Shown here piece by piece: positions 53,189 to 64,000 of a stretch of 64,000 nt of DNA (positions are counted from its first letter, which is position 1; each line of letters opens with the position of its first letter). The notes under the pieces are model-generated. The model searched no databases. It saw only the letters and a list, made by a program, of their open reading frames with translations, and was not told the DNA's origin. This DNA is from Corynespora cassiicola (Eukaryota; Ascomycota; Dothideomycetes; Pleosporales; Corynesporascaceae). The position numbers were made by a program, and so were the translations under genes. The stretch covers positions 3,534,001-3,598,000 of the forward strand of contig JAEUWY010000004.1 in assembly GCA_022059125.1 (NCBI GenBank), in the 5' to 3' direction.

Positions 53189-54070
53189 TTCGTTCCCACG
53201 GATCATGACATAGCTAGCGTTCTTCTCTCAAGCCCTTACTGTACTGCAGCGCCTAAGCAAAGTGACTGAAACGTAGATGACATCGTCGAAGTGCATGACA
53301 TGGGCTTGAGATCGGTATTGGATTTGGCAAACACAGTGCAAATCCACCTATGGACTGCGTCGTGGTCCGGGATACTATTCCATCCCGCGATTTCTGCGAC
53401 GTGGTACTGCTTCTGCTAGTACTATTCAGTCGGATGAAGACATCATGATAATAAAGAAAAAGCACTTCGCGAGTCGCGTCCATGCCAAATATTGACCGCC
53501 TCTGCGGGGAATCTTACTTGCAGCCCAAACGTATGGAACCGAAGCGTGTCAAATGGGTAGACTTGTCAAGAAAACATGGGAAATCCGATGGACACGGCCA
53601 ATTACGCATGGGAATCTCAAAAAGCGATATGGGTTCCTGCATGATGTCCTAGGTCCTTGCACACGACCCCGATCGATCTGAGATCTGAAGTGTGGAGAAT
53701 CGAAGATGATCCAATGAAATCTATTCGCCTGGGCGCTAGGGTGCAATAAGGTTTCTACCCATGATTGACGAGTTCAGATCATGTCGGGAAATAGGACTGG
53801 CGGTGTATTTTCATGACGTCAACGCGAATAGTCACGGGGAAGCGCGGCATAAGCGCGTCAATGTCCCCCCTGGGCATGTCTTGCAGTGAAATGCACCTAC
53901 GAACGCAATAGAGATTTTGCCTTAGTTAGAACTAGGCGCTCCATCACCGATCAAACTTCTTTTTTCTCCAAATAGTGTCCAATAGTGTCCGATTGTGGCC
54001 GCCTAAGCGGCTCAATGGTCCGAATTCATGCGAGAAAATCACCCAACCAATGGCTCCTTTGTGTACGATA

Positions 54071-54086
54071 CCCCCCCCCCCCCCCC
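54071..54086. repeat. Poly-C tract, 16 bases
   Basis: Uninterrupted run of 16 C flanked by GATA and TATATG in a gene-free spacer. Poly-G/C tracts of this length are unstable and prone to sequencing error. Confidence 0.85.
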
Positions 54087-54330
54087 TATATGTTAACATT
54101 CATCGTTCTCTTCACACTTGTCCTAAATTGAACAACGTAAGATTGGGGCGGCGAAGATTCGGCTCCAAAATTTTACCTTTTGCTATTTGCCGCATGCGTA
54201 CCTAGGTACCTGGTAACACTGGCCATGTGACAAATGAGTGATGGATTCTTCTATTCTGAATCAATCCCTTTTTGCTATTCTAGTGATTTTTTCTTCCATG
54301 AATTAAGCTCATTGCCCATAGACCGTTAAC

Positions 54331-55465
54331 TTATTCCTGAGGGTCTATGACGAGTTTGCCCCGAACCTTGCCCTCAAAGACATCTGTGCTAGCCTTTTGG
54401 AGAGATTGTAAACCTCCTTCCACCTTCGTGAATTTCACAGGCTCGACGAGGTTGCCTTGAAATACCTTTGGTAGGTAATCTCGATACCACCACTGTCTCC
54501 AATCACTAAACTCTTCTTGCTGCGCAGCTTGAGAGAAAGCCTTGTACACTCGTTCGACATTCGAAGGGAGATCAACATCTCCCCCTAAGACTGATGCAAA
54601 CTTTCCACCTTGGGGTTGAAGGATGGAGGCCAGCGCCTGTTGAGAAGCCGCGTCTCCACTAGCGGTGAAAAGGTATTTGAAAGGTCCAGACTGGCGAAGT
54701 CTATCAACAGCATCTGTGGCTTTGTAATCAATCACCTCAGAAGCTCCAAGCCTTTTCTGACGCTCAACGTCCCTTGGAGAAGCGGTTACGATGACTTCGT
54801 ACCCGGCCTGAGTAAAATTAGCATTTACTCATCGATTTGAAATATAGTACATCTTGTACAATAATAGACTTACGTTAGCAGCATATTGAACTGCATAACT
54901 TCCCACTGCACCACCAGCTCCCCAAATGAGGACTTTCTCATCTTTATTGACATTCCCCGGCTCTCCCATACCGAGAAACAGATGGAGAGCACTAACTGCC
55001 GTCTGCATTGGAAAGTCGATCAACACAGCCTGCTCAAATTCGACGTCGCCAATCTATCAGTCTGTCATTAACCGTTGCTGCTTCCGGGAAAACCGACGCT
55101 ACCTTTGCTACAGTACTGGCATCAACTATCACCGATTGCTGCCAGGTTCCTTGAGTACGATTCGCATCGCTCTTGACATACGCTCGTGTGTCAAAAACTA
55201 CACGGTCGCCGACATCGATCCCCACCACGTTCTCGCCCACTTCTTCAACGACCCCCGCGCCACTGGTGCCTAGAACAGCAGGATAGTCGAGTGACCCGGC
55301 CCCTCCATATCCTGCTAGCAGCATCTTTGCATCCAGCGGCTGGATGGCGATAGCATGATTCCGAACCGAAACTTCTCCGGGCCCTGGATGGACTGGATCC
55401 ACACTGACTATCTCCAAAGCCTTTCCTGGCGCAGGAACAAGGGCTGCGCGATTCTTCAGAGCCAT
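54331..55465 (-). CDS. Zinc-type alcohol dehydrogenase / quinone-oxidoreductase-like protein (MDR family)
   Basis: Exons 55465-55103, 55053-54874 and 54807-54331, introns 49 and 66 bases, 339 residues. NADPH-dependent medium-chain reductase of the fungal enoyl-reductase/toxin-D-like branch. N-terminal GroES fold: ALEIVSVDPVHPGPGEV, AIQPLDAKML, DYPAVLGTSGAGVVEEVG. The Rossmann motif is EKVLIWGAGGAVGSYAVQYA. After it come VIVTASPRD with the NADPH-binding region, and KLVIDPQE at the end. The catalytic zinc ligands of true alcohol dehydrogenases are absent, so it probably reduces double bonds or quinones without zinc. Intron 1 was placed to yield TVAKIGDVEFEQAV, which is the family pattern. No secondary-metabolite synthase nearby. 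Confidence 0.92.
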
Positions 55466-57658
55466 GGCGCGGGGAGATGCACTACTATCAATAGACGATG
55501 GGTGCTCTGTGCGAGTAGGTGTCTGCAGCCCAGCAAAAGGAGCAGGATAAACGGGGTGCAGTCGGTTTCCGTCGAGATAATTCCCAGAACATGTGAGTCG
55601 GCTGTCCTTCTTGAATCATTTCCAGCGCCTTTCCAGCTGCAGAAATTGCTAATTGCTTGGAGATGTTGACCAAACGACGTCCCGCACTTGTGCGATCATC
55701 TCGATCTCGCACAAGCGGATAAGCCCTTTGGCATCGTTTCATAAGCCACGTTTCCCTTCTAGAACCCCATCCGGCGGCCAGTGACTGGGTTGTGACTTTG
55801 AAAAAGAAGCGGAACGCTGTTCTGTAAGCATGGGGTAATCGGTGGGTCCAAGCGAACAAAGTCCGTTAATTAGCCATACTTTTCCGCCTTGGCAGCTAAT
55901 TTGGGATCTTAGGTTTTTCCTTGAGGCGATTGTGCGGTGAACCGACAGTCCTTCAGACATGAGATCCTTTGCTGTTGAAAATTACTGATGACCACTTCCG
56001 GAAAGAACTGAGATGCTACGCGTTTTCCAAGAGAGCGATAAGCCCCGGAAGGCCTTTTTCCACGTTGAACATACATCTCAATCAATATTCGCTCACCGGC
56101 GCTCAGCCGCAGCCACTTGACGATTATAGGGTTTTGCTACGAAATTGCCATTGGCAATCCGTATCACTGGAGACGAAGCCGCATCCGACCAGAAGGAGAT
56201 TACTGCAAGAACACGCTGTCTGAGATCAGATAGAGCAATAGGCGGCCCTTTTTGGAAATATTCTGGAAGGGCTCCACGCTTCCACAGCTAGGTCCCCCTG
56301 TCTAGCGCACTCACTAATCACGCAAGCGAGGAGTGTGAGCTTACAAAATCTCCGATTTCCACGCTAGATTCCTTGCGCCGGGCTCCATTGGCCACCTAAT
56401 TTGGGACATTATTGCTCGTGGCTTTCTTAGCCATGACCTCATAGCAAATCCGACAGGCAGACGGTTTCCTGCAGGACAGGGGTGATAGGGCGAAAACCGC
56501 GAAGGCTAGAGCGGAATTACTGGCGAGAGCTGAGTAACAACCCAAATCGCAACTTCATCTCGTGTTAAGACAGCTAATATTAGAGTCTTTGAGATGGCCT
56601 GATTCGTGTACTCCGACTTGGGCACGATTCCAGATGACATTTACCAAGAACCGGTGCGCTCGAATCAGGTCCACTGTTGCGCTAACTGCTGCATGATACT
56701 GGAGTACAGACAGCAGACTAGTCCGAAAATGGGCACATATAGCAATATGGCTACCAAGCCTAAATGATGGGAATGACGGACAAGGCGCCACAAGTCGTGT
56801 GCATGTGCCGCTTCGAACGATTTCGGCGCCTTTCTTTCATCCGCATATTTGGCATGCTTACCAGAATGAAGACAAACTACGTCCACGCACTCGTCCTGAG
56901 GGACCTTGAGTACAGTATAGAGATTGGAAGGCATGCTATATCAACAAACATAGGCCAGACTCCATCATGTACAACTCAATACACACTCCAATACCTCACG
57001 TATGCAAAGCTACGGCATAGTGGAGCAACTTTCCGGTAACCATACTGCCTATCCACCAACCCTTGTAAGGAACCGGAAACCGTGCGTGCGGCTCGAATAA
57101 GCATCTGACGACAGCAACGGTACAGCTACCCGCTGCCAGATCGCTTCCTTCTGCACCCCCATCCCGACATTTACACAATCCCACCCGAACGCCACGCGGC
57201 TAAAAAAGGTGTGTCCGCACATCGTCTGAGCAACAGCCCGGTGCCTCCACAATCTCACCGTGGAAAACGGGCCAGAGACCGTGCTGCGACTCAGTAAAAT
57301 CTGCGAGTGGACTCTCATTTCGAGTTTGACTTGAGAAAAGGTGTCACGCTCTGACCTCTGCCGCGTGCACCCAAGCCACTACCTCACGATTACTTCACAG
57401 TTTGGTGGCTTACTCCGTCGACACCATCCTGCGTTCAGACCTTTCTGCAACTACGACCGGATTCGTGATCTCTTGGTCTGGAATCCACCCTGATGGTCGT
57501 GGGGCCGATTCTAGATATCGAGAAATATAAAGTCCTAGAGGGATCGGCCCTACAACTATCATCAACAGCAATCACCTCATTCCCAAACACTCTCTTTCCA
57601 GTTTCACTGCCTATTTGAAGCAGAGAGAATCGACATACACACTAAAACTCTTCAGCTT
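55466..57658. other. Gene-free stretch, 2.2 kb
   Basis: No supported gene. A 123-codon minus-strand frame (55859-55488) ends just upstream of the dehydrogenase start, but it has no domain and would lie in that gene's promoter. The right end is the promoter of the Ser-rich protein with a TATA box at 57536. Confidence 0.5.
57536..57541 (+). promoter_or_regulatory. TATA box of the Ser-rich protein gene
   Basis: TATAAA about 120 bases upstream of the ATG at 57659, followed by an A/C-rich leader (CAACAGCAATCACC). Confidence 0.45.
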
Positions 57659-58258
57659 ATGAGCAATCGACCATCACGAAGCCCCAGCCCATCAAACTCT
57701 TCAAAGCCTGAAAGCAGTCAAGACATACCGGCGCAACCGAAAGTCTCTGGTTCATTAGCAGACGTTTCCGATATACCTTCCGACTTAGGAGAAGCTCCTC
57801 AACATATCGCTGGATTACGATCACAATCTACTCCAAACCTCTTTTCGTCATCTCAAGCAGAACATCCATCCACGAACGCTAGTCCTGCCTACTCAGGAAC
57901 ACCTCAAATCGTTGTAACAGGTTCCCCAGAGACAGCAGAGACAGACTCTTTTGGCAGACAAGGCCGCTCTCTTGTATATCGACACAGAACAGGCAACAGT
58001 TCTTCGCAACCTCCACGTCGCGCTTCGACACCTTACACTCGACCCCGATCCCGATCACAACCTCGCGAAGCACCAACAGCAACCGCCTCAGCAATGTCTT
58101 CCGCTTCGTCTTCCCCCGGAAATACTTCCACTGCTGGCGCAACATCTGGAAGCTCTGGAAACCCTTCTTACCAGTTACCATACGCGCCATTCCCTTACCC
58201 GATGCCCGCCAATGCGCGCGGAGGTCAGGGCCAGCAGGGAAGTGGCTCTGGGAAATAG
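57659..58258 (+). CDS. Serine/proline-rich disordered protein
   Basis: Intronless, 199 residues, about one quarter Ser, with many Pro, Thr, Gln and Arg. No folded domain, signal peptide or membrane segment. A basic patch (RRASTPYTRPRSRSQPRE) contains RS-type and possible kinase sites. The C-terminus is PYAPFPYPMPANARGG followed by a Gly/Gln tail. A TATA box and purine-rich leader support a real transcript. It may be a stress- or development-induced low-complexity protein; function unknown. Confidence 0.65.
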   Translation: MSNRPSRSPSPSNSSKPESSQDIPAQPKVSGSLADVSDIPSDLGEAPQHIAGLRSQSTPNLFSSSQAEHPSTNASPAYSGTPQIVVTGSPETAETDSFGRQGRSLVYRHRTGNSSSQPPRRASTPYTRPRSRSQPREAPTATASAMSSASSSPGNTSTAGATSGSSGNPSYQLPYAPFPYPMPANARGGQGQQGSGSGK

Positions 58259-59515
58259 GAACTGGTTTTCCTGCTATGGTTTTTCCAGCATTTGTGGCGT
58301 TTTTCATTCCAACCTTCGACGTCTCTGGTACGATTTCGACGAATAGCATGACACGGATATGGATCTCATCTACAGCATGGCGACACTTCCAACTTGTTCA
58401 AGATACTTAGCATGGTACGGATGCATAGAACGGCGTTGGACATGAATCGGTTCCTGGTGAATTTTCACCTCTCGACGCTCTTGTTTCTTGTTTTTTTTTT
58501 GTTATGTTCGCATCAGGTTTGTCTTTTTTTATCAATGACCCGTTCAACATGGCTGCATATACGGGCAGCATGCAACGCGTGTCCCCACCCTTTGCTCGTT
58601 TCCCGCTAGCGGCTCGATCCATGCTCCTTTCGGCTGGCCACCGACCGGTAGAACATGGTCAAGCGCGGGCCGCATCAACCGCACACGTTGTATCTTCGCT
58701 CACTACTTCGCTGCTGCTTTTTTTATGCATTGTTCTTGGCGTTTTCTTTAGACTTGGACTGGAATCGGTAGACTTTCATTAAGTACATGCATGATACATG
58801 AATCCCTCAAGAGATATTTTTAGCCGCCTCGTCCCGTAAAATTAACTGTGTGGTTTGGATCGATCCAATGTGTTGACTAAGTGAGACACAATGAAGGATT
58901 ATGGATTTTACGCATTAAACATGCTGATCAGAGCCCTAGTCCTTCTCAATTTCCGCCGCATGAGCTGAAGATCACTAGGGAAAGGATAGATGTGGGCTGG
59001 TAAGGATCAAGAGTCTAGTGAATTAGGTAAAGCGAGATAGCTCAGGCCTGCGTAGAGGGGGAAGTTTGGGATAGATATTTTCTCTAGTGGTGTTTGAGCT
59101 GACACTTTCGCCATTGCTGATACTTCGGAATTCCCTTACCCACGAACGAAGTTGAGATGTCCGTGGGGGCCGATGTCAGCGACGTATTACATAAGCGGGT
59201 GGCTTGGCACAACACCACGTGCCAGGTGGTTCTCGGTGGTTCCGTCATTCGCAACCTAACTGACCTGTCGTGAAAGACTACGACTCGGCCATCTGAGCAC
59301 CCACTGGCACCCGCTGCCCTTTATCGCCCACGCGACACCTGTACTGCCACGTGCCGCTGCCTTTGCACTTTCGCTTCCTCTCCTAGCCGCCTCTCCGACC
59401 GCCCAGCGCGCTGTGCTAGTTACTGTTGCTTCACCGAGCTCCGGCTGTCGTCTGCCTCCTTTCGTCGTCGCGCCTCCGCCTTCGTTCTGTCCACCTTATC
59501 GCCAGCACATCCAGG
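58259..59515. other. Spacer before ATG27
   Basis: 1.26 kb with no supported gene. The ATG27 leader (59340-59515) is CT-rich. The ATG27 frame is open upstream to 59426 without a likely start. Confidence 0.5.
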
Positions 59516-60877
59516 ATGCGATCACAACCCTCTTCCGGACATCCAAGGTCCTTGCTCACTCTCTCATCACTTCTCCTTCTCCTTCCATCGCCCTCCTTCG
59601 GTTTCGCATGCAATGATATCTTGGCATCGGGTGTACACTTCGACTTCACGAAGCTTGGTGGTCCACACTCGGTGAACTGGGCACAAGATGCCGATTTGGA
59701 AAACCAGGAACAGTTCAAGTACAACTTCACGCTAGACATATGCAACAAGCTCCCACACCATAAGGGACGCCACGATGAATGCCATTCTGGTACACGAGGT
59801 AGGTTTTCTCTGTTACTTTAGCCTTGTTGCTTAAGCAATTCGCTTTTGGCTTCGAAAAAAGTTTCTGTTGAAACACTACAGATCTTTGAGAACATCACTA
59901 AATAATTTGTACACAGTGTGTGCCATCCGTCAAACCGTCGATTTATCTGGGCGTAACAACACAACACTTACTCCTATCGATATTGCCGGCACTTATAAAA
60001 CGTCGAATGGTCGCAGTATTGACGCCAAGTATGAGCTGTTGCACAACTCGAATTCAAACTCCGATGTAGGAAGAGAGGGAGTCCGTGTCGAACTACATGG
60101 AGGGCGGTTTCCTTACGATGATACGAAAGCTGGCATCGACCAACGGGCCATAATCGAGTTTGTCTGCGACAAGGATAGAACTGGTCTAGAAGGTGATGCT
60201 GGAGGCGACGGTGGAAAGGCAAAGGACCCGAGTGATGAGGATGGCGACAAGGACGATGATAAAGATGGAGATTCGGACGACAGCAAAGATGGTGAGGATG
60301 ATGGCAACGATAACGACGACGAGAAGAGGAAACTGAGGTCGCGAGATGATGCTAGCAGTGGCAAATGCGACGAATCCGACGCCAGTCTGCGTTTCTGTGG
60401 CTATGGGCTCGAGGATCTGGCCAAGAACAAGAAAGCGCGTACTCTCCGCCTAGAATGGCGGACCAAGTACGCCTGCAGAGATGCACCAGCTGACAACGGG
60501 GGTTCAAGCTGGGGCTTCTTCACTTGGTTCATCATCATGTATGTGATTACTCCTACCATTGCGTCAGCATTCCATGGCACCTGCAAAATGCGTCGTGTCC
60601 ATCCTAAACTGCTGATTCTTGATTCTTGCGGCCATCATTGTGGGCACTCGATGACGACGGTCATGCTGACGATTACATCAGAGTTTTCCTCGCTATTGCT
60701 GCCTACCTCATTTTCGGCTCATGGCTCAACTACAACCGGTACGGTGCCCGCGGTTGGGATCTCGTCCCTCACGGCGATACGATCCGCGATATCCCGTACA
60801 TCATCAAGGACTTGGGCAGGAGGGTGGCCCACACAGTACAAGGTCCCGGCAGTAGGGGTGGCTATTCCGCCGTGTGA
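59516..60877 (+). CDS. ATG27: Autophagy protein 27, membrane trafficking factor
   Basis: Exons 59516-59798, 59917-60538 and 60682-60877, introns 118 and 143 bases, 366 residues. Atg27 is a type I membrane protein that cycles with Atg9 vesicles between Golgi, endosome and vacuole. Signal peptide (LLTLSSLLLLLPSPSFG), then the mannose-6-phosphate-receptor-like lumenal domain with FDFTKLGGPHSVNW, TLDICNKL, ECHSGTRVCAI and FCGYGLEDL, and its Cys pairs. A single transmembrane helix (WGFFTWFIIIVFLAIAAYLI) is split by intron 2. The cytosolic tail is YNRYGARGWDLVPHGD and ends GGYSAV. Residues about 185-240 are a highly acidic Asp/Gly/Lys insert (GDKDDDKDGDSDDSKDGEDD), longer than I recall in other fungi. 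Confidence 0.92.
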
Positions 60878-62245
60878 GATGCAAGGGGTGGTTAAACTCG
60901 TCTGAGCGTTTGGGGATATTTTCTATGCATGAAACTGATGCTCGTGGTATGGCACATCATTTGGGCGTTTTGCGTGGGGGCTTGGATCTTGCCGTCGGGG
61001 TTTCCTCTTGGGTAAGTGGGAATGCAAATGGGACGGGGTCGTTCTTCCTGTGAACCTAGATTCCATCTTTCTCGTCTCTTTGTCTTCCTTGCGAGTTGCA
61101 TTTGCACTTTTTTTTTCTCTCTCCCTCTCTCTTTCGTCACTGTACTTCTGTAGAAATGTCACTGTCCATCTAGCACATTTGGGCTCGTTTCGGCCCAAGA
61201 ATCCACAATTTCGAGGTTCAATTGTTTCCCCGCCCCGTGGTACTTCGGAACGTTCGGGCAGCAGGCATTACGTAGGTTACATGGCATGGCTTCTTGTTCT
61301 ATTCTATTGATTCCGCTCCCTGCTCGCTTCCCTGGCTGGCCGGCCGGCCCCGGTCGCTGGGTCGCTTTGGTGGCCATGCAAGGGTGATCATCGGACGCTT
61401 CTGCTGACGCGCATGCGCGTGCGCTCGTGCTCATCAGCTGAGCTGCAGCATCAATGACCGGGTTGCAGGTGCCAATGTATTGGGAGGTGCCCCGTTCGTA
61501 ATAAGGCTGAAAATAGCGCCGTCTTTGTTCTTGTTTTTAGTTTGCGAAGCGGACATGGGTGGATTGCTGCAAGCATGTTGTACGTAGGAACGACGGAGAA
61601 TATATAATCAAGCCTTTGACTACCTCAAAACAGACATTTAGTGGTGATACGGCGAAATCGTGCTAATTATTGCGGATGGAAGGGAGATGATTACATGGGA
61701 TGATTGTTTGCTTTGTTTTGAGTGTATCGGCGTATCAAGCACCTCCTATTCCGGATATTCAAACAGCAACACGGCCATAATTGTGACTCAATGGAACAGG
61801 AGATTGTGAGCGACCGACCTAGTTCATACGACGAAGCTCTGTAAGATTGCCCTGCCTCCCCTCCCCTAACTGAACTGTGATAACGTCCATGGACAATGCC
61901 AACATGTCACATCCCTCCCCTGAGATATGATATAATTGTGATGTTGAGACTATACCAAGCAAATGGCTAGATTTCTCAGCTCTCAGTAGCTGGAAACCAC
62001 TCCAAGAACAAGTAAGGAACTAGTGAGTTTTGACGATTACACAATCGGACATGTCGCTAGCGCGTGACATGAAATTGATTGCAACGAGGAGGGTACAGAA
62101 CAGGTCTGCAAGCAATTCATTCTATTGTGTATCTACACAGCCCCATCTAGTCTGCCAAGTTTTCTTGTGTATCAATCTTTCTGTTATCAAAGGCGCTTAC
62201 TCCAAAGAATAAATACATCCTTATGTTTTCATCGCAGTGGCGGTG
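60878..62245. other. Convergent 3' region
   Basis: 1.37 kb between the stops of ATG27 (plus) and the phosphatase (minus). Contains a pyrimidine tract of T and CT repeats (about 61109-61137) and a GC palindrome-rich patch (GGCCGGCCGGCC at about 61339). No gene recognised. Confidence 0.55.
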
Positions 62246-64000
62246 CTACTCATAGCCCGCAGGTTCCAATTTCTCAGGGAAGGAAGGCGCCTTGACGTTG
62301 GTCGCGCAGGAATGCTTCCAATCTTTTGGCGTGAACTTATCGACAATTGACTTGAAGGCTTCCTATCATGTTTTTTAGCATTGGAATGTTTGAATCGGAT
62401 CTGAGTGGCTTACGAGTGTGCAAAATGTGGTATCGCCATCCAAATGTTTCCCCTGAGGAACACAACCGGGTACCTGCATGACTCTGTCATTGTACCTTAT
62501 GCGAACATAGTAATCCTTCAGCGCGTCTTTTTGTTGTGGAGTGAGATCTGTCAATGGCTTTCGCGCAATGCCCTCGGGCTCTGGGAGACGTCCGTCGACC
62601 GCACTCTTGGTGCTGCCGAATAGTGAGGACCACCAACTTTGCGATTTAGTACTTTTTTGCTTTGCGACTTCTTCTCCAGATGCAAATGCGTCGGCTGTAG
62701 CCGTATTCGGACCATCGTTACGTCGTTTACGGAACAGCTCGAAAGCAATGTGGCTAGTGAAAGGCGGCCACTTCTCACCCTCAAAAGCGCCCAAGCTAGT
62801 CAATGTAGCAGCAAGGGTCGTATCGTGGCATCCTGAAAGAGCGAATTTGATGTCTGTCTCGCCGCCTCGGCCATGACCAAGGTTGCCATCATCGCCCCCT
62901 ATCTCCACCAATCCATCGTTTCCATTATGTTCTACGCTGCCCGTCATACGGCCAGTGATGTCACCAAGCAGAGCACCAATTCCAAGCATGCGGTACTCTG
63001 CCGATTCTTTGTACCCGCTGTACCATTCTTCAACGCTGATCCTATCAATGATTTCTCGAGCCTTGGGGTCGTAGAACTCATTGGGGAGCTTTGTCTTGGG
63101 ACCGTGAGCGTCTGTGGCATTGATCGTGTCCATTATGCCAACGAGACGAGGGTGGGAGTCGACAGCAACGTTGGCATTACCGGGCATCCACTTGGAAAGT
63201 ACTTTGGAGAGATAAGCCATGTCTTCTGTGTCATTCCACCGGTCGGCAGTTCTTTGGGCAAATGCGCGGGTGAGGTGGGCAAACCTTTGGCATCTGGTGT
63301 CGTTGGGGAACAGGGTCTCATCACCAGGTGATCTCGTTATGATCGTGGGTGCCGGGAAGTCGGCAGTCCTGGCGCTTGGGGGGTAGAAGCCCCAGAAGGT
63401 CTGCTGGAGGGATTCCAGTGCACGAGGGATTGGAGTTGCTCGCAGGTAAATCATGTCGCTGTCGGCGATTAGGTTGGGCATAAACTTCAGCTGGTCAACA
63501 TATAGATGGCGTAGTCGCTGGCCCAAAGCCAGGGTCGTTTCGCGGCCTCTGTCGGTAAGCTCCCCGGGCTGGCTAAAGTAACGATCAGATAGGGGAAAAC
63601 AAGTCTGAATACCGGTAGCTTACCAAATGGCATCAAACTCTCCATTGGGACCGGATGCAATGACTGTAGGAAGGTTAGTCTAGCGTCACCAGTCGTGGAC
63701 CTCCATGAAACGAACCAGGTCCATCATCCATGCCGAAAGTCTCCAATCTTCGTCGGTATTTTAGGCCATCCCATTTCGACCAGTCTGTAGTGGTCATTAC
63801 TGCTCCAGCGAGCTGACGCGCCGCATTGCAGTACGGCCAGTCTTGATTGGATTAGTACAAGATCCAACCTGGCATATCAATGCTGCTTACAAGGCCGAAG
63901 GCCGGTCTAAGTTTATTATTAACATGGTGGGGATACAGCGGGTAGCCGCACTCACATTCTGAAATCGGGGTGTCACTGGTGCTCGCTCGCCTTTGTGTTC
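62246..64000 (-). CDS. Histidine acid phosphatase (branch 2), 5' end beyond the right edge
   Basis: Exons read right to left: about 63990-63956, 63906-63891 (16 bases), 63841-63716, 63663-63624, 63572-62414 and 62362-62246. Introns are 49-52 bases and phases all agree. The catalytic N-terminal RHGxRxP region is at the edge: GERAPVTPRF is visible, and the RH just before it lies across a probable intron and out of the window. Family marks include WPYCNAARQL, LETFGMDDGP, CQPGELTDRGRETTLALGQRLR, YLRATPIPRALESLQQTFWGFYP and the proton-donor motif SGCHDTTLAA. A disordered Ser/Lys-rich insert with WWSSLFG interrupts the second half. The visible part lacks a signal region, so location is unknown. It should hydrolyse phosphomonoesters, perhaps lysophosphatidate or inositol phosphates. 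Confidence 0.9.

Larger units (their letters stand above)
53091..54330. other. Spacer between Con-6 and the dehydrogenase
   Basis: 1.24 kb with no supported gene. Holds the Con-6 promoter, a direct repeat AATAGTGTCCAATAGTGTCC near 53974-53994, a 16-C homopolymer and the 3' flank of the dehydrogenase. AT-rich after 54200. Confidence 0.5.

Noticed and set aside
55488..55859. 123-codon minus-strand frame just upstream of the dehydrogenase
   Set aside because: No domain, Arg/Ser-rich, ends 23 bases before the next start codon on the same strand; likely promoter sequence.

Overview
The window is nuclear DNA of a filamentous ascomycete (Pezizomycotina); I cannot resolve the class. Most genes carry several short introns (about 46-90 bases) with GT..AG borders and phase-consistent joins. 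The set includes proteins typical of these fungi: Con-6, GPI-anchored wall proteins, Dml1, Atg27 and a fungal carotenoid oxygenase. I see no operons, CRISPR arrays, rRNA or convincing tRNA genes, and no intact transposon.

Layout. 0-12 kb is accessory or metabolic: a major facilitator transporter cut by the left edge, a secreted M28 zinc carboxypeptidase, a 2-oxoglutarate/Fe(II) oxygenase, a short-chain dehydrogenase and a secreted amidase. 12-17.5 kb is gene-poor, with two uncertain low-complexity reading frames and one fungal gene of unknown function. 17.5-26 kb is dense housekeeping: an LCAT-like lipase, SAP18 and PRP18 sharing a 300-base divergent promoter, and DML1. 28-34 kb holds a proline-repeat wall protein and a Xaa-Pro aminopeptidase fused in one frame to a Zn(2)Cys(6) cluster. 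35-45 kb has a MYND zinc-finger protein divergent from a coiled-coil protein, ribosomal protein S5 (RPS5), a membrane-anchored coiled-coil protein and a carotenoid cleavage oxygenase. 45-56 kb has two adjacent, apparently paralogous small cysteine-rich proteins, a GPI-anchored wall protein, an intracellular amidase, a carnosine N-methyltransferase divergent from a proteasome-assembly chaperone, Con-6 and a quinone-oxidoreductase-like dehydrogenase. 57-64 kb has a serine-rich disordered protein, ATG27 and a histidine acid phosphatase cut by the right edge.

How the genes relate. The window is a mosaic of independent genes. The closest thing to a functional group is the left arm (transporter, oxygenase, dehydrogenase, amidase), which could be a small catabolic or decorating cluster but has no recognisable backbone synthase. 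The most unusual items are the peptidase-zinc-cluster fusion, the cysteine-rich pair and the in-frame, skippable proline-repeat exons. All splice sites were read by eye from GT..AG borders, frame continuity and remembered family patterns; no alignment or expression data were used.
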